Shown: positions 54,901 to 64,000 of the stretch, piece after piece
Layout of the letters: every line of letters starts with the position of its first letter
Position numbering within the stretch: position 1 is the stretch's first letter
NCBI GenBank assembly: GCA_004194705.1
Contig: SADC01000886.1
Coordinates: 1,116,001-1,180,000 of the forward strand
Source of the DNA: Ditylenchus dipsaci
Lineage: Eukaryota; Nematoda; Chromadorea; Rhabditida; Anguinidae
Length of the DNA: 64,000 nt
Direction: 5' to 3'
Program-made: the position numbers and the translations under genes
Notes under the pieces: model-generated
Database searches by the model: none
The model's input: only the letters and a program-made list of their open reading frames with translations
What the model was told of the DNA's origin: nothing

Positions 54901-57900
54901 CTCTGCCTACAGACTCTTTTTTGCTTGAGTGACACCGATGTGCTGCGCTACTTCGTCGGACTGGGACTGATCGACAACAACAAGACTTGTATCAAATGCG
55001 GCAAAGAGATGTGCATTACAAAGCGTGCCAGACAATTAGATGGGATGTTGGTAGGTCTTTACAATTAATTGGACAGAAGTAATACATCTAATTCTTAATC
55101 TATTTTAGTGGGTTTGCAAATCAAAAGGTGTGTTCTGTTCAAATATGTCGCTTCGCTCCTCCTCATTCTTCGGGAAATCTAGGCTGCCGCTCTCCAAATT
55201 CCTTTTGTTGTTCTACATGTGGGCCCAGGACTACGACAATAAACAAGTAGCTCGTGAACTAGAATTGGATAAACAAACGGTGGTGGATTGGCTTCACGGA
55301 TGTCGACTTGTTTGTCTCAGGTAACTCATCGTTTTTCTAGATTTCAGGGCCAAACTTTAGTTTATATCCGTTTAATAATTAAGATATTGCAATGACCAGA
55401 AATCTATCAGAGGAAAGGCCGAGATCATCGAGATTGATGAAACTTGCGTGTGCAAAAGGAAGTACAACCGTGGACGGAAGCGAATAGGATCGCAGCAATG
55501 GATCTTTGGTGGAATTCAACGTGGCATCGAGGGAAAGCATTCGCACTCCAAGTTCCAGATCGTAAGAAGAAGACGTTGTTGAAATTGGTCAGGAAGCATA
55601 TCAGAAGAGGGACTACAATCATATCCGACGACTGGCCGGCATATCGCAAACTAGGCAGTGGGTTATAAGCATTTCGTCATATGTCACAAGAAAGTGTTTG
55701 CAAGGTATTTTTTTTAATGTATTCTTTTTTGTGATTATAGACCTTTTTAGGAGTGAAGGCGATATGCGGATCCATACGAACAAGGTCGAAGGATTCTGTA
55801 TGCATGTGAAGCACAAGATTAAGCGCCTGCGCGGGACATCATCTCAACACATATCATCCTATGTTGCAGAAGCAGTATTTCGCCAGCACTGTAATGTTGA
55901 GAAGAAGAGTGTATTATCCGCATTGTTTGAGGTGATTAGAAAAATTAATTATTCCACTGTTATGTCATTGTAGTATTTGTGTTATTGTTGTATTGTAATT
56001 ATAAGAATAAATTGGTAATTCTAAAAAGTGTGTTTCAAACAAAGTACTGAAGAAAAGGAAACGTAGGCACGTAAAAATTTAAGAAAAACCAACAGGGGGG
56101 ACCAAGGCAAAAAATGGAGTACGGATCTCGTATAGAGCCGTGACCTCACAAGGAGCATTACACAATATATTTTTTGACAATGTTTACCAAAAAATTGCTG
56201 AATTGAGCTAGACCAACTCTAGAATTTCAAATTTCTATATAAAAAAGAAGTTATGACCAAAACGAAATTTCATAAATTTTGCCGCATACTAGGGGTAGCC
56301 TTCATTTTCCGGGGTTTTCTGTATCATGTTTTGTTCTAAAAATTTCTGTTTTCTCGCTCTGGCTTTTTACAAGAAAATTTTTACCACTATACACAAGATT
56401 TTTCCTGACTATTTTCAGACACAGAACATTATATACTTTATTGAACTAGTTTTCAACACACCTTAACCATTTCCGCAGCTGTGACATAAAGGTTCTTGTC
56501 TTCCGAGTTCGGATTCAGCTCTTTCAAATAGTTGAACATAAACTCAGTCATTTGCTCTTCACTTGGAAATTTGTGGGGCAGAGTTTCATAGTAGGGTGCC
56601 TGATCTACATCATAGTTTATGCTGTACTCAACAAAGTGGTTTGCAAAGTCAAATCCTCTGAAACAATGATATTTTAAAAAAAAATCTCAAGACAGAATCG
56701 GAAGTCGACCAGACAGTAAAGTTATAAACAACCTGAGCGTGGTTTCCTATACTACTTAAGTGGATACCTGTAATTGTAGCTAGCATACTCGAAGTCGATC
56801 AGCACAAGCCTTGGGTCCATCGGATTGAATGCACTCAAAGAATTGGAATTGTTTGGACTGTCTGAGTGCTCATCTGGAGAAGACTGCATGCGGATATTGC
56901 CGGAACTAGCCTTTGGGAGCAAGATGTTTCCTAGAACATGAGAAAATTGTGTTCAGAAATAGGTTGTATCACAGTACCTTCTTGCAAGTCGTTGTGGCAG
57001 AAAGAGACTAAAAAATTGTTTTAAGCTGTTGAGAACTTGAATAAAAAGAAATTAAATTGAAAAGAGAACTTTTTGGTGAGAAATTTCTGGCGCTACTCGT
57101 TTTTACAACATCCGCCCCCCCCTCCATAACTTTTTAGGGGTACCTAAAGCCATACTTTTTTTTCGAAAAAAATCTAAAATTAGTAACGGTTTCGCCCTAA
57201 GCCTAAGGCTGAAATTCTAAAATATTTCGCGGTGGTAAAACCGACTAGCTGTTTGGGGAGGTTTAATCCGCGTGGAGCCAAATTTCTATTTTTAAAAACA
57301 CCCAAAAATTTCATGTTTCCATTCCTAATTTTTCTGCGATCTTTAAGATCTTTAAAAATAGACAAAAGTTACCCGTGCTTTTGGAATTGGAAAGCAAGCT
57401 CCTCAAAAAAGTATATCATTTGTGGTTAAGACAAGGTAAAAGAAAACTAACTTAAGATTCTCGATTTCATTAAAAAGATCGTCGCATGTGATGGTGGCTG
57501 GAGCCCATTGGTGATATTTCTCTGGCAAATCAAACTGGGTTCTCCCACTCGGCATTTTTCTCAACTGTGCTAGCCACCTCTCTAACGCATCACACAAATA
57601 GTCAGGCTCTTTCCAAATTGGCTAAAGAATTTTTTCATTCAACTTTTTTCAAATTTTTATGTTATACCACTTCCAGTTGGTGTACCCTGGCCACTCTTTT
57701 GGCTATTTTGTTGGACATTGCGCTCAAAGAAATCTCTTGGCAAGTCAATGGTCTGGACTAAAAAGTTTGTTTGTTTAATAAAGGTTAACATGGTATATAT
57801 AGAGCTTACCGGAATATATTCTTCAAGTCTACCACCACTGAAAATACCATATAGCTTTGGACCAAGATGACCTAAATGTTAGAGATTTAGGCTTGTATTT

Positions 57901-60900
57901 CAAACAACCAAATCTAACGTTCAGAAAGAAGTGTGAAGATGACTGATTCAGCCACCTGAAAAAGTAGCAGAAATATAGAATGGATAAATTTGAAAATAGA
58001 ATTTTTATGCTTTTTTAATTTCACCTTATTTTTTTGCAAAATATATTTCATTTTTGGATTTTTTTTTTTATTTTTAAACCCTTATTTTTTGCGACTTTTT
58101 AGTGGTCTCAGGCAATCTAGTTGCCAAAATGATCCTAGGAATCAAAGTAAAATCAGAAGATTTCAAAAATATGCTCATTTACTGAGACATGACTCAAAGT
58201 TGGATAACCAATTTACTCTTGGTTATACCTCGGCCTACAATCGCTTTTTTTTTTAAATCGCATCGGTTGAATCGAATTTTGAGGACATTTTACTGCAATA
58301 AAAATTTTGAACGAATGAAATGAAGACAATATGTGAGAGCCGACTTAAAAAAAAGTTGCCGCTTGATTTAATGACACCCCAAAAAGTTCGTTCCCGCCTA
58401 TGGTCCGACCCTTTTTAGCTCGATTTTTAGAAGGTTTTGACCGTTATTGTTTGACAGTCTGATCCCAAATATCACAAGGATTCCTATTTTACCGATTGTT
58501 CATTAGAATCATAAAGTTTTTGAAAATAAAGTTAAAAAAGGGTCGGAACCTAGTCGGGAACGAACTTTTAGGGTGTCGTAAAATCGAGCGGCAACTGTAG
58601 TTTAGTGTTGCCATCTGAACTCCGAAAAGGCAATTGCCACAACCGACTAGTTATTATTCCTAGCACAACTGCAGATCTATAAAAGTACCTACCAAATGGC
58701 TTTCAGTCTCTGGATTGAAATACACTCGAAGAAGTACTTTGTCCGGCTCGTTGCGAATCGGAGGATGGTTCTCAGTGAGCCGGCACAAAAACAACATGTT
58801 GCTCATGCCTCCTCTGAAAATAATGATATTTGTTACGTTATCAAATCTAACTAAGTAGAAACCCACTTAATTCTGTTAATTTTGAGGTTATCCAGCGAAA
58901 CAGTCTTCCAAGCACCACCCAAGAAACGAGCACAAAGGATGTGGGTCTTCTCCTTGAACTCCGTATGCGTGTTCGGATCTGAGTTTGGATCCATCTGAGA
59001 CAGAAGCTCCTTCATACTCCTGAATATCCGATTTAAAATAATCAAAAGACACCAAAACACCAATGTGTTACAGGGTACTCTATTGATTGCGATCCCCAAA
59101 ATTGACAAATATACCTAAATAGTTTTATCGACTCTACTAGCAAATAACAGTCCAACAATTTTGCTTTTTTGAAACTTAAGTGAAAACTACCCAAATATAT
59201 ATATGTCCGGAACCAGAAAAAATTAGGTAAGACAATTATTAGTCCCAAATGCCCCCGAGCCTTAAGGATTAGCCTTAACGTGCTGTTGAGTAGTTATAGC
59301 GATATTGAAAAGGCCACATTCTAGGGGAGGGGGTGTGTTGATCGGTTGTTGTTCCGCTAATTGCGCTGTTTTGTTGTTTATTCCCTACTCTTCGAAATTT
59401 TAAATGTTTCTATAGACAGTTTTCAACAAATTCTAGTTTTCTTTAAATTTTCTTGTTATTCCAACCAATTTTATACAGATTGCATAATTTTTTGAAAAAT
59501 TAATGGCTTCTTCTAACTGGTGGACAAAAGTCCTTGGACAAATTTGAGCTCACTTTTTAATAAAAATTTAACGATGAGAAAATTCCTAAAAATATTTTTT
59601 GTAGACCTCCTCTTCAAATGGCATATATTTTCAGCTTGACTATTTTGGATAAGTCACTATTTGGCTCCAAACACTTGTCTGGTCATTTTTAGAAGGTTAC
59701 CAACGTTTTCATCACTTTAACTGGTCAAATGTTTTATTGAATTTTAAGTGTCACTGCAGAATTTTATCACCATGTTGTAGCGCAGCTCAAGAGCTACAAA
59801 ACCCATATTACAGAGTGATTTTTGAATATCTGATGGTTGAGATATGTCTTTTTGGAATAAATCAATTTCTTGAAAAATGACCAAAATCCGAGAAATTGGC
59901 AAAAACTTTCATTTTGGTCATTTTTTCAAGAAATTTTTTTCCAAATTGACATACCTCAACCATTAAATATTTAAAAATCACTTTTTAATTTGCTCTTGTA
60001 GCTGCTGCCCAAACATGGTGATAAAATTCTAGCAGTGAAATTAATAATAAAACATTGACCAGTTAAAGATGAAAATTTGGTAACTTCTCAAAATGACCAG
60101 ACAAGTGTTTGGAGCCAAATAGTGACTTATCCAAAATAGTCAAGCTGAAAGCAATATGCCATTTGAAAGAAGAGATTCAGGGCTACAAAACCTATTTTTA
60201 GGAATTTTCTCATCGTTAAATTTTATTTCAAAAAGTGAGCTCAAAATTTGTCAAGGACTTTTTGTCCACCAGTTATTTATATTTCTTCGCACGCTCGTAG
60301 ACTTTGAATAAACTTTAAGATACCGTACTTACTCTAATAGTAGCCTCCCATGCTCTCTAATTGTAGCTACCTTCTAGCAGGAGGGTTAAAAAAATAGTAG
60401 CCTCCCAAAAAATCGACCCATTTTTGCCGATTTCGCCCCTCCCCCTCTGGTAGTAGCTGCCCACAGATAGTGTTTGAAAATTAGTAGCCCCTGGGCTACT
60501 ATTGGAGTGAATACGGTAGGTACATTTGTCACTTTCGGGGTGGGTGCTAATAGAATGAATAATTGACGCTACTCGTTTATACCCTCCCAAAAAAGCTACT
60601 CGGCTTTACCCCTCCCAATAATTTTTAGATGTACCTAAAACACACTTTTTAATAAAAAAGCTGGTATTAGTAATGGTTTGGCCCTGAGCCTAAGTCTAAG
60701 GGCCAAAGCCTAAGCCTAATTCTAAGCCTTAAAATTATTGGGAGGGGTAAAACCGAGTAGCTGTTTTTGGGAGGGGTAAAACCGAGTAGCGCCAATAATT
60801 TATAGGTGGCTTAAAAAGGTATAAATCCACATATATACTGCAATAATTTGAAAACGTTGATTAAAACAAAAATTATTAAAAAAAACAAGCAATGTAAGCT

Positions 60901-61000
60901 AATAGCCTGCGGAAAAAAGCAACATTTTGGATTACAAAGCTGATTACCTCAAGTGTTTATCGTGCTGGATCGGCATCTCTGTGAAGCTTCTTCTGATCTT
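51974..61000 (-). CDS. Choline/ethanolamine kinase
   Basis: It phosphorylates choline (or ethanolamine), the first step of the Kennedy phospholipid pathway, in the cytosol. Fourteen minus-strand exons join in phase: 60,948-61,000, 58,867-59,019, 58,693-58,813, 57,919-57,955, 57,810-57,871, 57,668-57,758, 57,452-57,621, about 57,373-57,398, 56,978-57,007, 56,768-56,930, 56,462-56,657, 52,198-52,253, 52,111-52,147 and 51,974-52,054. Family motifs include FLGGAWKTVS, GGMSNMLFLCRL (nucleotide loop), the Brenner phosphotransferase motif FCHNDLQEGNILL, LVLIDFEYASYNYRGFDFAN (choline kinase motif), then SHLFWGVWGLL and a C-terminus EYGRERLGLFYKNKHLFDYF. An insert rich in Ser/Asn (SPDEHSDSPNNSNSLS) separates the last two catalytic motifs. 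Several introns are 46-51 nt, but one is 4.2 kb because of inserted elements. Upstream exons may be missing. Confidence 0.92.
53310..53630. mobile_element. CCAAGTGGTCG foldback MITE (copy 1)
   Basis: The whole unit is a palindrome centred near 53,465: TCGACCACTTGGAGCAAAA pairs with TTTTGCTCCAAGTGGTCGA, ATGCTGAAGATGGTTTGACA with its complement, and ATTGATTTTGATTAATCAAT forms the centre. The terminal CCAAGTGGTCGACCACTTGG is itself self-complementary. Other copies: 53,784-54,003, 61,401-61,749 and 63,075-63,389. Confidence 0.75.
53784..54003. mobile_element. CCAAGTGGTCG foldback MITE (copy 2, truncated right)
   Basis: The left end ACCAAGTGGTCGTCCACTTG and ATGCTGAAGATGGTTTGATA are present. The right arm stops at ACGGCATTTTACCACCATT and gives way to CAGGGTAAATCTGAACCA, so the terminal part is missing. 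Confidence 0.65.
54574..56139. mobile_element. Merlin DNA transposon, 1.57 kb
   Basis: Terminal inverted repeats of about 55 bp, nearly identical, begin GGCTCTATACGAGATCCGTA at the left, with the complement ending at 56,139. The enclosed gene is an IS1595/ISXO2-type DDE transposase, the Merlin superfamily in animals. I see no clear 8-9 bp target duplication (AACCAAACC left, GTGACCTCA right). It is inserted in the intron between the choline kinase exons at 52,253 and 56,462. Confidence 0.85.
54841..55973 (+). pseudogene. Merlin transposase (IS1595/ISXO2-like DDE), frame-disrupted
   Basis: It cuts and pastes the transposon. Exon-like parts are 54,841-55,050 (a helical N-terminus then a zinc ribbon start, CIKCGKEMCITKRARQ), 55,109-55,320 (LPLSKFLLLFYMWAQDYDNK, then a helix-turn-helix-like VARELELDKQTVVDWLHGCR), about 55,382-55,703, and about 55,740-55,973. 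The catalytic acidic residues are visible in EIIEIDETCVCKRKY (first D), TIISDDWPAYRKLG (second D) and HTNKVEGF (E). Basic GRKRIGSQQWIFGGIQRG follows the first, as in the family. The frame shifts near 55,560 and 55,655, and near the last intron, so it is probably inactive unless those are assembly errors. Confidence 0.85.
57089..57280. mobile_element. GGCGCTACTCG MITE (copy 1)
   Basis: GGCGCTACTCGTTTTTACAA at the left and AAAACCGACTAGCTGTTTGG ending CGTGGAGCC at the right correspond to the better copy at 60,562-60,797, with CCTAAGCCTAAGG in the middle. It lies in a choline kinase intron. Confidence 0.55.
57960..58350. other. Choline kinase intron, no feature
   Basis: AT-rich intron with long T runs. 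A short inverted motif CGATTTAAA-type was noted but is too weak to call. Confidence 0.35.
58355..58605. mobile_element. pogo-like foldback MITE
   Basis: AAAGTTCGTTCCCGCCTATG pairs with TAGTCGGGAACGAACTTTTA, and GGTCCGACCCTTTTT with AAAAAGGGTCGGAACC. The right flank GGTGTCGTAAAATCGAGCGG resembles the pogo-type end. Related to 33,768-34,132. It lies in a choline kinase intron. Confidence 0.6.
59020..59514. other. Choline kinase intron, no feature
   Basis: Non-coding AT-rich sequence. If translation starts at the Met near 59,015, this would be the 5' flank; the phase-compatible exon at 60,948-61,000 argues it is an intron. Confidence 0.35.
59515..60275. mobile_element. Long foldback element, 760 bp
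   Basis: AACTGGTGGACAAAAGTCCT pairs with AGGACTTTTTGTCCACCAGT, AATTTAACGATGAGAAAATT with its complement, and GGCTCCAAACACTTGTCTGG with CCAGACAAGTGTTTGGAGCC. Arms are about 350 bp, the centre is near 59,900, and it is non-coding. Confidence 0.75.
60322..60517. mobile_element. ACCGTA-end MITE with TAGTAGCC repeats (copy 4)
   Basis: ACCGTACTTACTCTAATAGT at the left and ACTATTGGAGTGAATACGGT at the right are inverted ends of the ACCGTATTTACTC family, but the interior carries AGTAGCCTCCC and CTGGGCTACTA motifs unlike the other copies. Confidence 0.65.
60562..60797. mobile_element. GGCGCTACTCG MITE (copy 2)
   Basis: TTGACGCTACTCGTTTATAC at the left pairs with TAAAACCGAGTAGCGCCAA at the right, and AAGCTACTCGGCTTTACCC with GGGTAAAACCGAGTAGCT. 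CCTAAGTCTAAGGGCC sits in the middle. Confidence 0.7.
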
Positions 61001-61151
61001 CTAAAAAAAGCAATTTTAAAAAAGCTGGACATTGACTTGTATAAAAATATTTCTCTTTCATTTTGACCAATAACATTAAGATAAGAAGCGTTGAGACATA
61101 GGGACAAAGAGGTTGCATGATAACAGAGACATACAAGCAAAAGACTTATCA

Positions 61152-62226
61152 GGGGCCTATTCCAACAGTTGAAAGTTGAAAGTGTAAAGTTGAAAGTTGA
61201 AAGTGAAAGTGTTCCAAGAGTTGAAAGTTGAAAGTAGAAAGTGAAAGTTGAAAGTTGAAAGTGAAAGTTGAAAGTTGATGGTGTTCCAACAATTGAAAGT
61301 GACTCACTTTCAACTTTCAATTTCAACTGTCAACTTTCACTTCCTCCTATATATTTCTAAATTTTTAAAATCGTACATTTTGCGGGAATTCAAATTTTAC
61401 AGTTTGAACCAACCAAACCAAGTGGTCGTCCACTTGGTGCGAAATTTTTTTTTACGTTTTTCATGTTCCAAAAACTGTTTTCTGGACTAATTCGGGCATG
61501 CTGAAGATGGTTTGATAATAGTAAAATGGCGTCTTCTCGGGTATTTTTTTGAGTTTTGGTAAAGTCGAGTTTTGGTAAAATCAATTATACGTCAAAACTC
61601 AAAAAATACCCGAGAAAACGGAATTTTACCACTATCAAACCATCTTCAGCACCCCCGAATTAGTCCAGAAAACAGGTTTTGGAAAATTAAAAACGTGAAA
61701 AAAAATTTGATCCAAGTGGACGACCACTTGGTTTGGTTGGTTCAAACTAAGAAATTTAAATTCCGCAATTCCGCCTAAATGGGACCCCATGGTTACTGAT
61801 AATGGATTAAGACAAGGGTACTGTGGGTAAATTGATAACAATAATGATGTGTGGGTACCACTTTATAGGTATTCCCTGTTACTACTCGAGGTTGAAAAAT
61901 AATGTAAAGATCCGAATTACATTTCGAAATCGTAAAAAATACCCACAAATTTGATTCTACGCAAAAAATTGCATCTAGAAATGACCAAAACGAAAAAAAA
62001 TTTTACTTTCAACTTCACAAAAAATCGGACCACCTATTTCAACCCACCGATTTTTACCATCTACTTTCAACTTTCAACTTTACACTTTCAAGTGTTGGAA
62101 CACTTTCACATTCAACTTTCTACTTTCAACTTTCAACTTTCAACTTTCACAAATTTCACTTTCAAGTGTTGGAACACTTTCACTTTCAACTTTCTACTTT
62201 CAACTTTCAACTGTTGGAATAGGCCC
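61152..62226. mobile_element. Minisatellite-armed foldback, TTGAAAG arms
   Basis: GGGGCCTATTCCAACAGTTG at the left and CAACTGTTGGAATAGGCCCC at the right are perfect 20-bp inverted ends. The left arm is TTGAAAG/TGAAAGT repeats (61,165-61,285) and the right arm CTTTCAA repeats (62,060-62,215), with AGTGTTCCAA / TTGGAACACT spaced between blocks. A CCAAGTGG MITE is nested in the middle. Confidence 0.8.
61401..61749. mobile_element. CCAAGTGGTCG foldback MITE (copy 3)
   Basis: Complete copy. AGTTTGAACCAACCAAACCA and TGGTTTGGTTGGTTCAAACT are perfect inverted ends, followed by AAGTGGTCGTCCACTTGG and its counterpart. It is nested in the 61,152-62,226 foldback. Confidence 0.8.
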
Positions 62227-62239
62227 CAGGCCAAGAAAC

Positions 62240-63829
62240 GGCTGTACCCCGAAATTTAAGCGGCATTTTGCTAAGTGGTCGATTTGCTAAGCGGTCGTTT
62301 TGCCAAGAATTTTTTTTGCTAAGCGACAAATTGCTAAGAATTTTTTTGTTAAGGCGCCCATTTGCTAAGAATTTTTTGCTAAGGCATTCTTTTCTTAAAT
62401 CCCGATTTGTTAAGAACTTTTCTGCCTTTTTGTACTTTCCTTTTTCTCATATTCTGGTAGATTAGAGGTTTTTCCGACGGACATTTTTGCGCCGATTTTT
62501 TTGTTTTTTACTGATTTCAATGTGGGATCTAGGTAAATTGATATTTTCAGATTGTGTCCAAACTACCACAAACCATTCTAAACCACCTCAAGTACCCTAA
62601 AACCACCCTAAATACCCAAACCCAAACCTGAAAAATTAAAATTTCTTAAAAATCAAAATAAGCCTTTTTTTAACTTAAAATGTGTGGGGATTGGGTTTGT
62701 TAAGCATAAAGTTGCGATTTTACACACCTTAATTTCAATACCTCGTGTAGGTATCACCTGGCCAGGTGGATGTCCACCTGGATGGCCTAAAATAAAAAAG
62801 TTCATTTAAATAAAAAAAATCTATTTTTCCAACCAAAAAAGTTTGTGAATAATTGGACTTGTTGAGACCAGAAGTGCGATTTTACCTACCCGATCCAAAT
62901 CTAGGGTTGAGTACCACCTGGACAGGTTGTTATCCAGGCAACTCAAGAATAGGGGTATATTCACCCAAATGACCTGAAAGGTCAAACGTTAGTCTTTTTA
63001 TATCTGAAATTACGGTAAAAAATAAAGTGTGCACCCAGGTGGATTCGAACCAGCATCCTCGGCGGTGGCTATCCAAGTGGTCGTCCACTTGGATCAAAAA
63101 TTTTTTTTTACGTTTTGGGTTTCCAAATCAATTTTTATGCACTAATTCGAGCATCCTGAAAATGGTTTGACAGTGGTAAAATCACGTTTTATCAAGAAGT
63201 TTTTGAGTTATCGTGAATTCTTGATTTTGATAAATCAATCGTTAGCAATAACTCTAAATTTCTCGATAAAACGTGATTTTACCACTGTCAAACCATCTTC
63301 AGCATGCTCGAATTAGTGCAGAAAAATTGTTTTGGAAACCGAAAACGAAAAAATGTTTTTTTGATCCAAGTGGACGACCACTTGGATAGCCACCGCCGAG
63401 GATGCTGGTTCGCATCCACCTGGGTGCATACCTTTTTTATCGTAATTTTGAGTGTTTACTTGGCGAAGAGGTCCATATACTCATCACCAAGGTTACTGGT
63501 TCGAATCCCTCTGGGTGCAATCAGTCCAGAGTAGGAGACCCCGATTCAATTAAAACCGTTTTTAGAACATGATTTTAGATTGAATCGTTGGGTTTTAAGG
63601 TCTGTACCCGAAATTGAACCGAACTGAAGAAGTAGGTAGCTTAACAAACAAGATCTTTATCAAAACAACTACTTAGCAAAAAAATTCTTAGCAAAACGAC
63701 CATTTAGCAAATTGGCGCTTAAATTTTGAATTCTTAGCAAATTGGCGCTTAAATTTTTTTTCTTAGCAAAACGACCGCTTAGCAAATCGACCACTTAGCA
63801 AATCGCTGCTTAAATTTCGGGGTACAGCC
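62240..63829. mobile_element. Minisatellite-armed foldback with 9-bp TSD, TTTGCTAAGCGGTCG arms
   Basis: The ends GGCTGTACCCCGAAATTTAA and TTAAATTTCGGGGTACAGCC are perfect inverted repeats. The arms repeat TTTGCTAAG units (62,270-62,400) and CTTAGCAAA units (63,665-63,810). CCAAGAAAC flanks both sides (62,231-62,239 and 63,830-63,838), a 9-bp target duplication. The interior has no transposase and holds a tRNA-derived/CCAAGTGG compound palindrome. Confidence 0.85.
63030..63435. mobile_element. Compound foldback: tRNA B-box ends around CCAAGTGG MITE (copy 4)
   Basis: GTGCACCCAGGTGGATTCGA and CGCATCCACCTGGGTGCATA are inverted ends with a tRNA B-box-like GGATTCGAACC. Next inward CGGCGGTGGCTATCCAAGTG pairs with CACTTGGATAGCCACCGCCG. 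The core (63,075-63,389) is the CCAAGTGGTCG palindrome with ATCAATCGTTAGCAATAAC at its centre. Confidence 0.7.
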
Positions 63830-63851
63830 CCAAGAAACATAAAATACTGAC

Positions 63852-63982
63852 CAAGATTTGTCTATTGTCTCGCCAGGAATCACGTAGTTAAATTTTCTGA
63901 ATGCCTTTTCCTCGATCCCAGCACTATAGATAAAGTTTTTGTTGCGGTGTTGGACATGAGAAAAAGTGCACATTGAACCGAT
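63852..63982 (-). CDS. Coding exon, protein not recognised
   Basis: Bounded by an acceptor CTTGCAG and a donor GTCAGT. It encodes IGSMCTFSHVQHRNKNFIYS then AGIEEKAFRKFNYVIPGETI, a balanced, protein-like sequence without stops. It could be an exon of a neighbouring gene, or an upstream exon of the choline kinase gene, but a direct junction to the exon at 60,948-61,000 would create a stop. I do not recognise the family. Confidence 0.5.
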
Positions 63983-64000
63983 CTGCAAGACCAGACAAAC

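Noticed and set aside
59020..59030. Trans-splice acceptor at the second choline kinase exon, making its Met the start
   Set aside because: Attractive because an acceptor lies only 4 nt before an ATG, but the exon at 60,948-61,000 joins upstream in phase with normal splice sites, so a cis intron is at least as likely.
63779..63988. A single 69-codon minus-strand gene at the right edge
   Set aside because: The frame reads through an intron-like donor into the foldback arm; only the splice-bounded part 63,852-63,982 is kept as an exon.

Overview
The window reads as animal nuclear DNA, most likely nematode. It is AT-rich. Its protein genes are split into small exons. Many introns are only 46-51 nt and end in TTTCAG or TTTTAG, and the best gene (choline kinase) has phase-compatible junctions throughout. 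There are two recognisable tRNA genes and a very dense load of foldback elements and MITEs. No bacterial gene, operon or CRISPR array is present.

Layout. Positions 1-9,150 are almost entirely nested repeats: pogo-like MITEs, tRNA-derived foldbacks and minisatellite-armed foldbacks. One plus-strand orphan exon lies at 9,153-9,331 and two minus-strand exons at 9,748-10,098. Positions 10,222-27,712 are the centrepiece, a 17.5-kb near-perfect palindrome made of two head-to-head copies of a Polinton/Maverick-like unit. Each 8.7-kb arm carries, from the centre outward, an AT-rich tract, a 10-bp minisatellite, a FLYWCH zinc-finger + packaging-type ATPase gene, a promoter with six perfectly spaced heat-shock pentamers followed by a TATA box, and a protein-primed family B DNA polymerase gene. 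I see no integrase, protease or capsid gene that I can recognise in either arm. The reading frames are interrupted at different places in the two arms.

Positions 28,638-39,467 (minus) hold exons of a probable I-BAR/IMD-like coiled-coil protein; its introns carry a tRNA-Gly(TCC) gene and several MITEs. Plus-strand exons near 35,786 and 36,330 lie within its span; the second encodes an astacin active-site segment broken by single-base slips. Positions 41,671-48,533 (minus) are an equilibrative nucleoside transporter (SLC29/ENT) gene with a tRNA-Ser(CGA) gene in one intron on the opposite strand. Positions 51,974-61,000 (minus) are a choline/ethanolamine kinase gene whose reading phase holds across 14 exons. 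One of its introns has been swollen by a Merlin (IS1595/ISXO2-like) DNA transposon and a large foldback. Positions 61,150-63,830 are two adjacent minisatellite-armed foldbacks, and a last unassigned minus exon sits at 63,852-63,982.

A recurring theme is foldback elements whose arms are short tandem repeats in opposite orientation. Several have clear 8-9 bp target-site duplications, which points to MULE- or hAT-type mobilisation. Single-base frame slips also occur in host genes that otherwise look constrained, so some of the transposon frameshifts may be uncorrected assembly errors rather than real decay.
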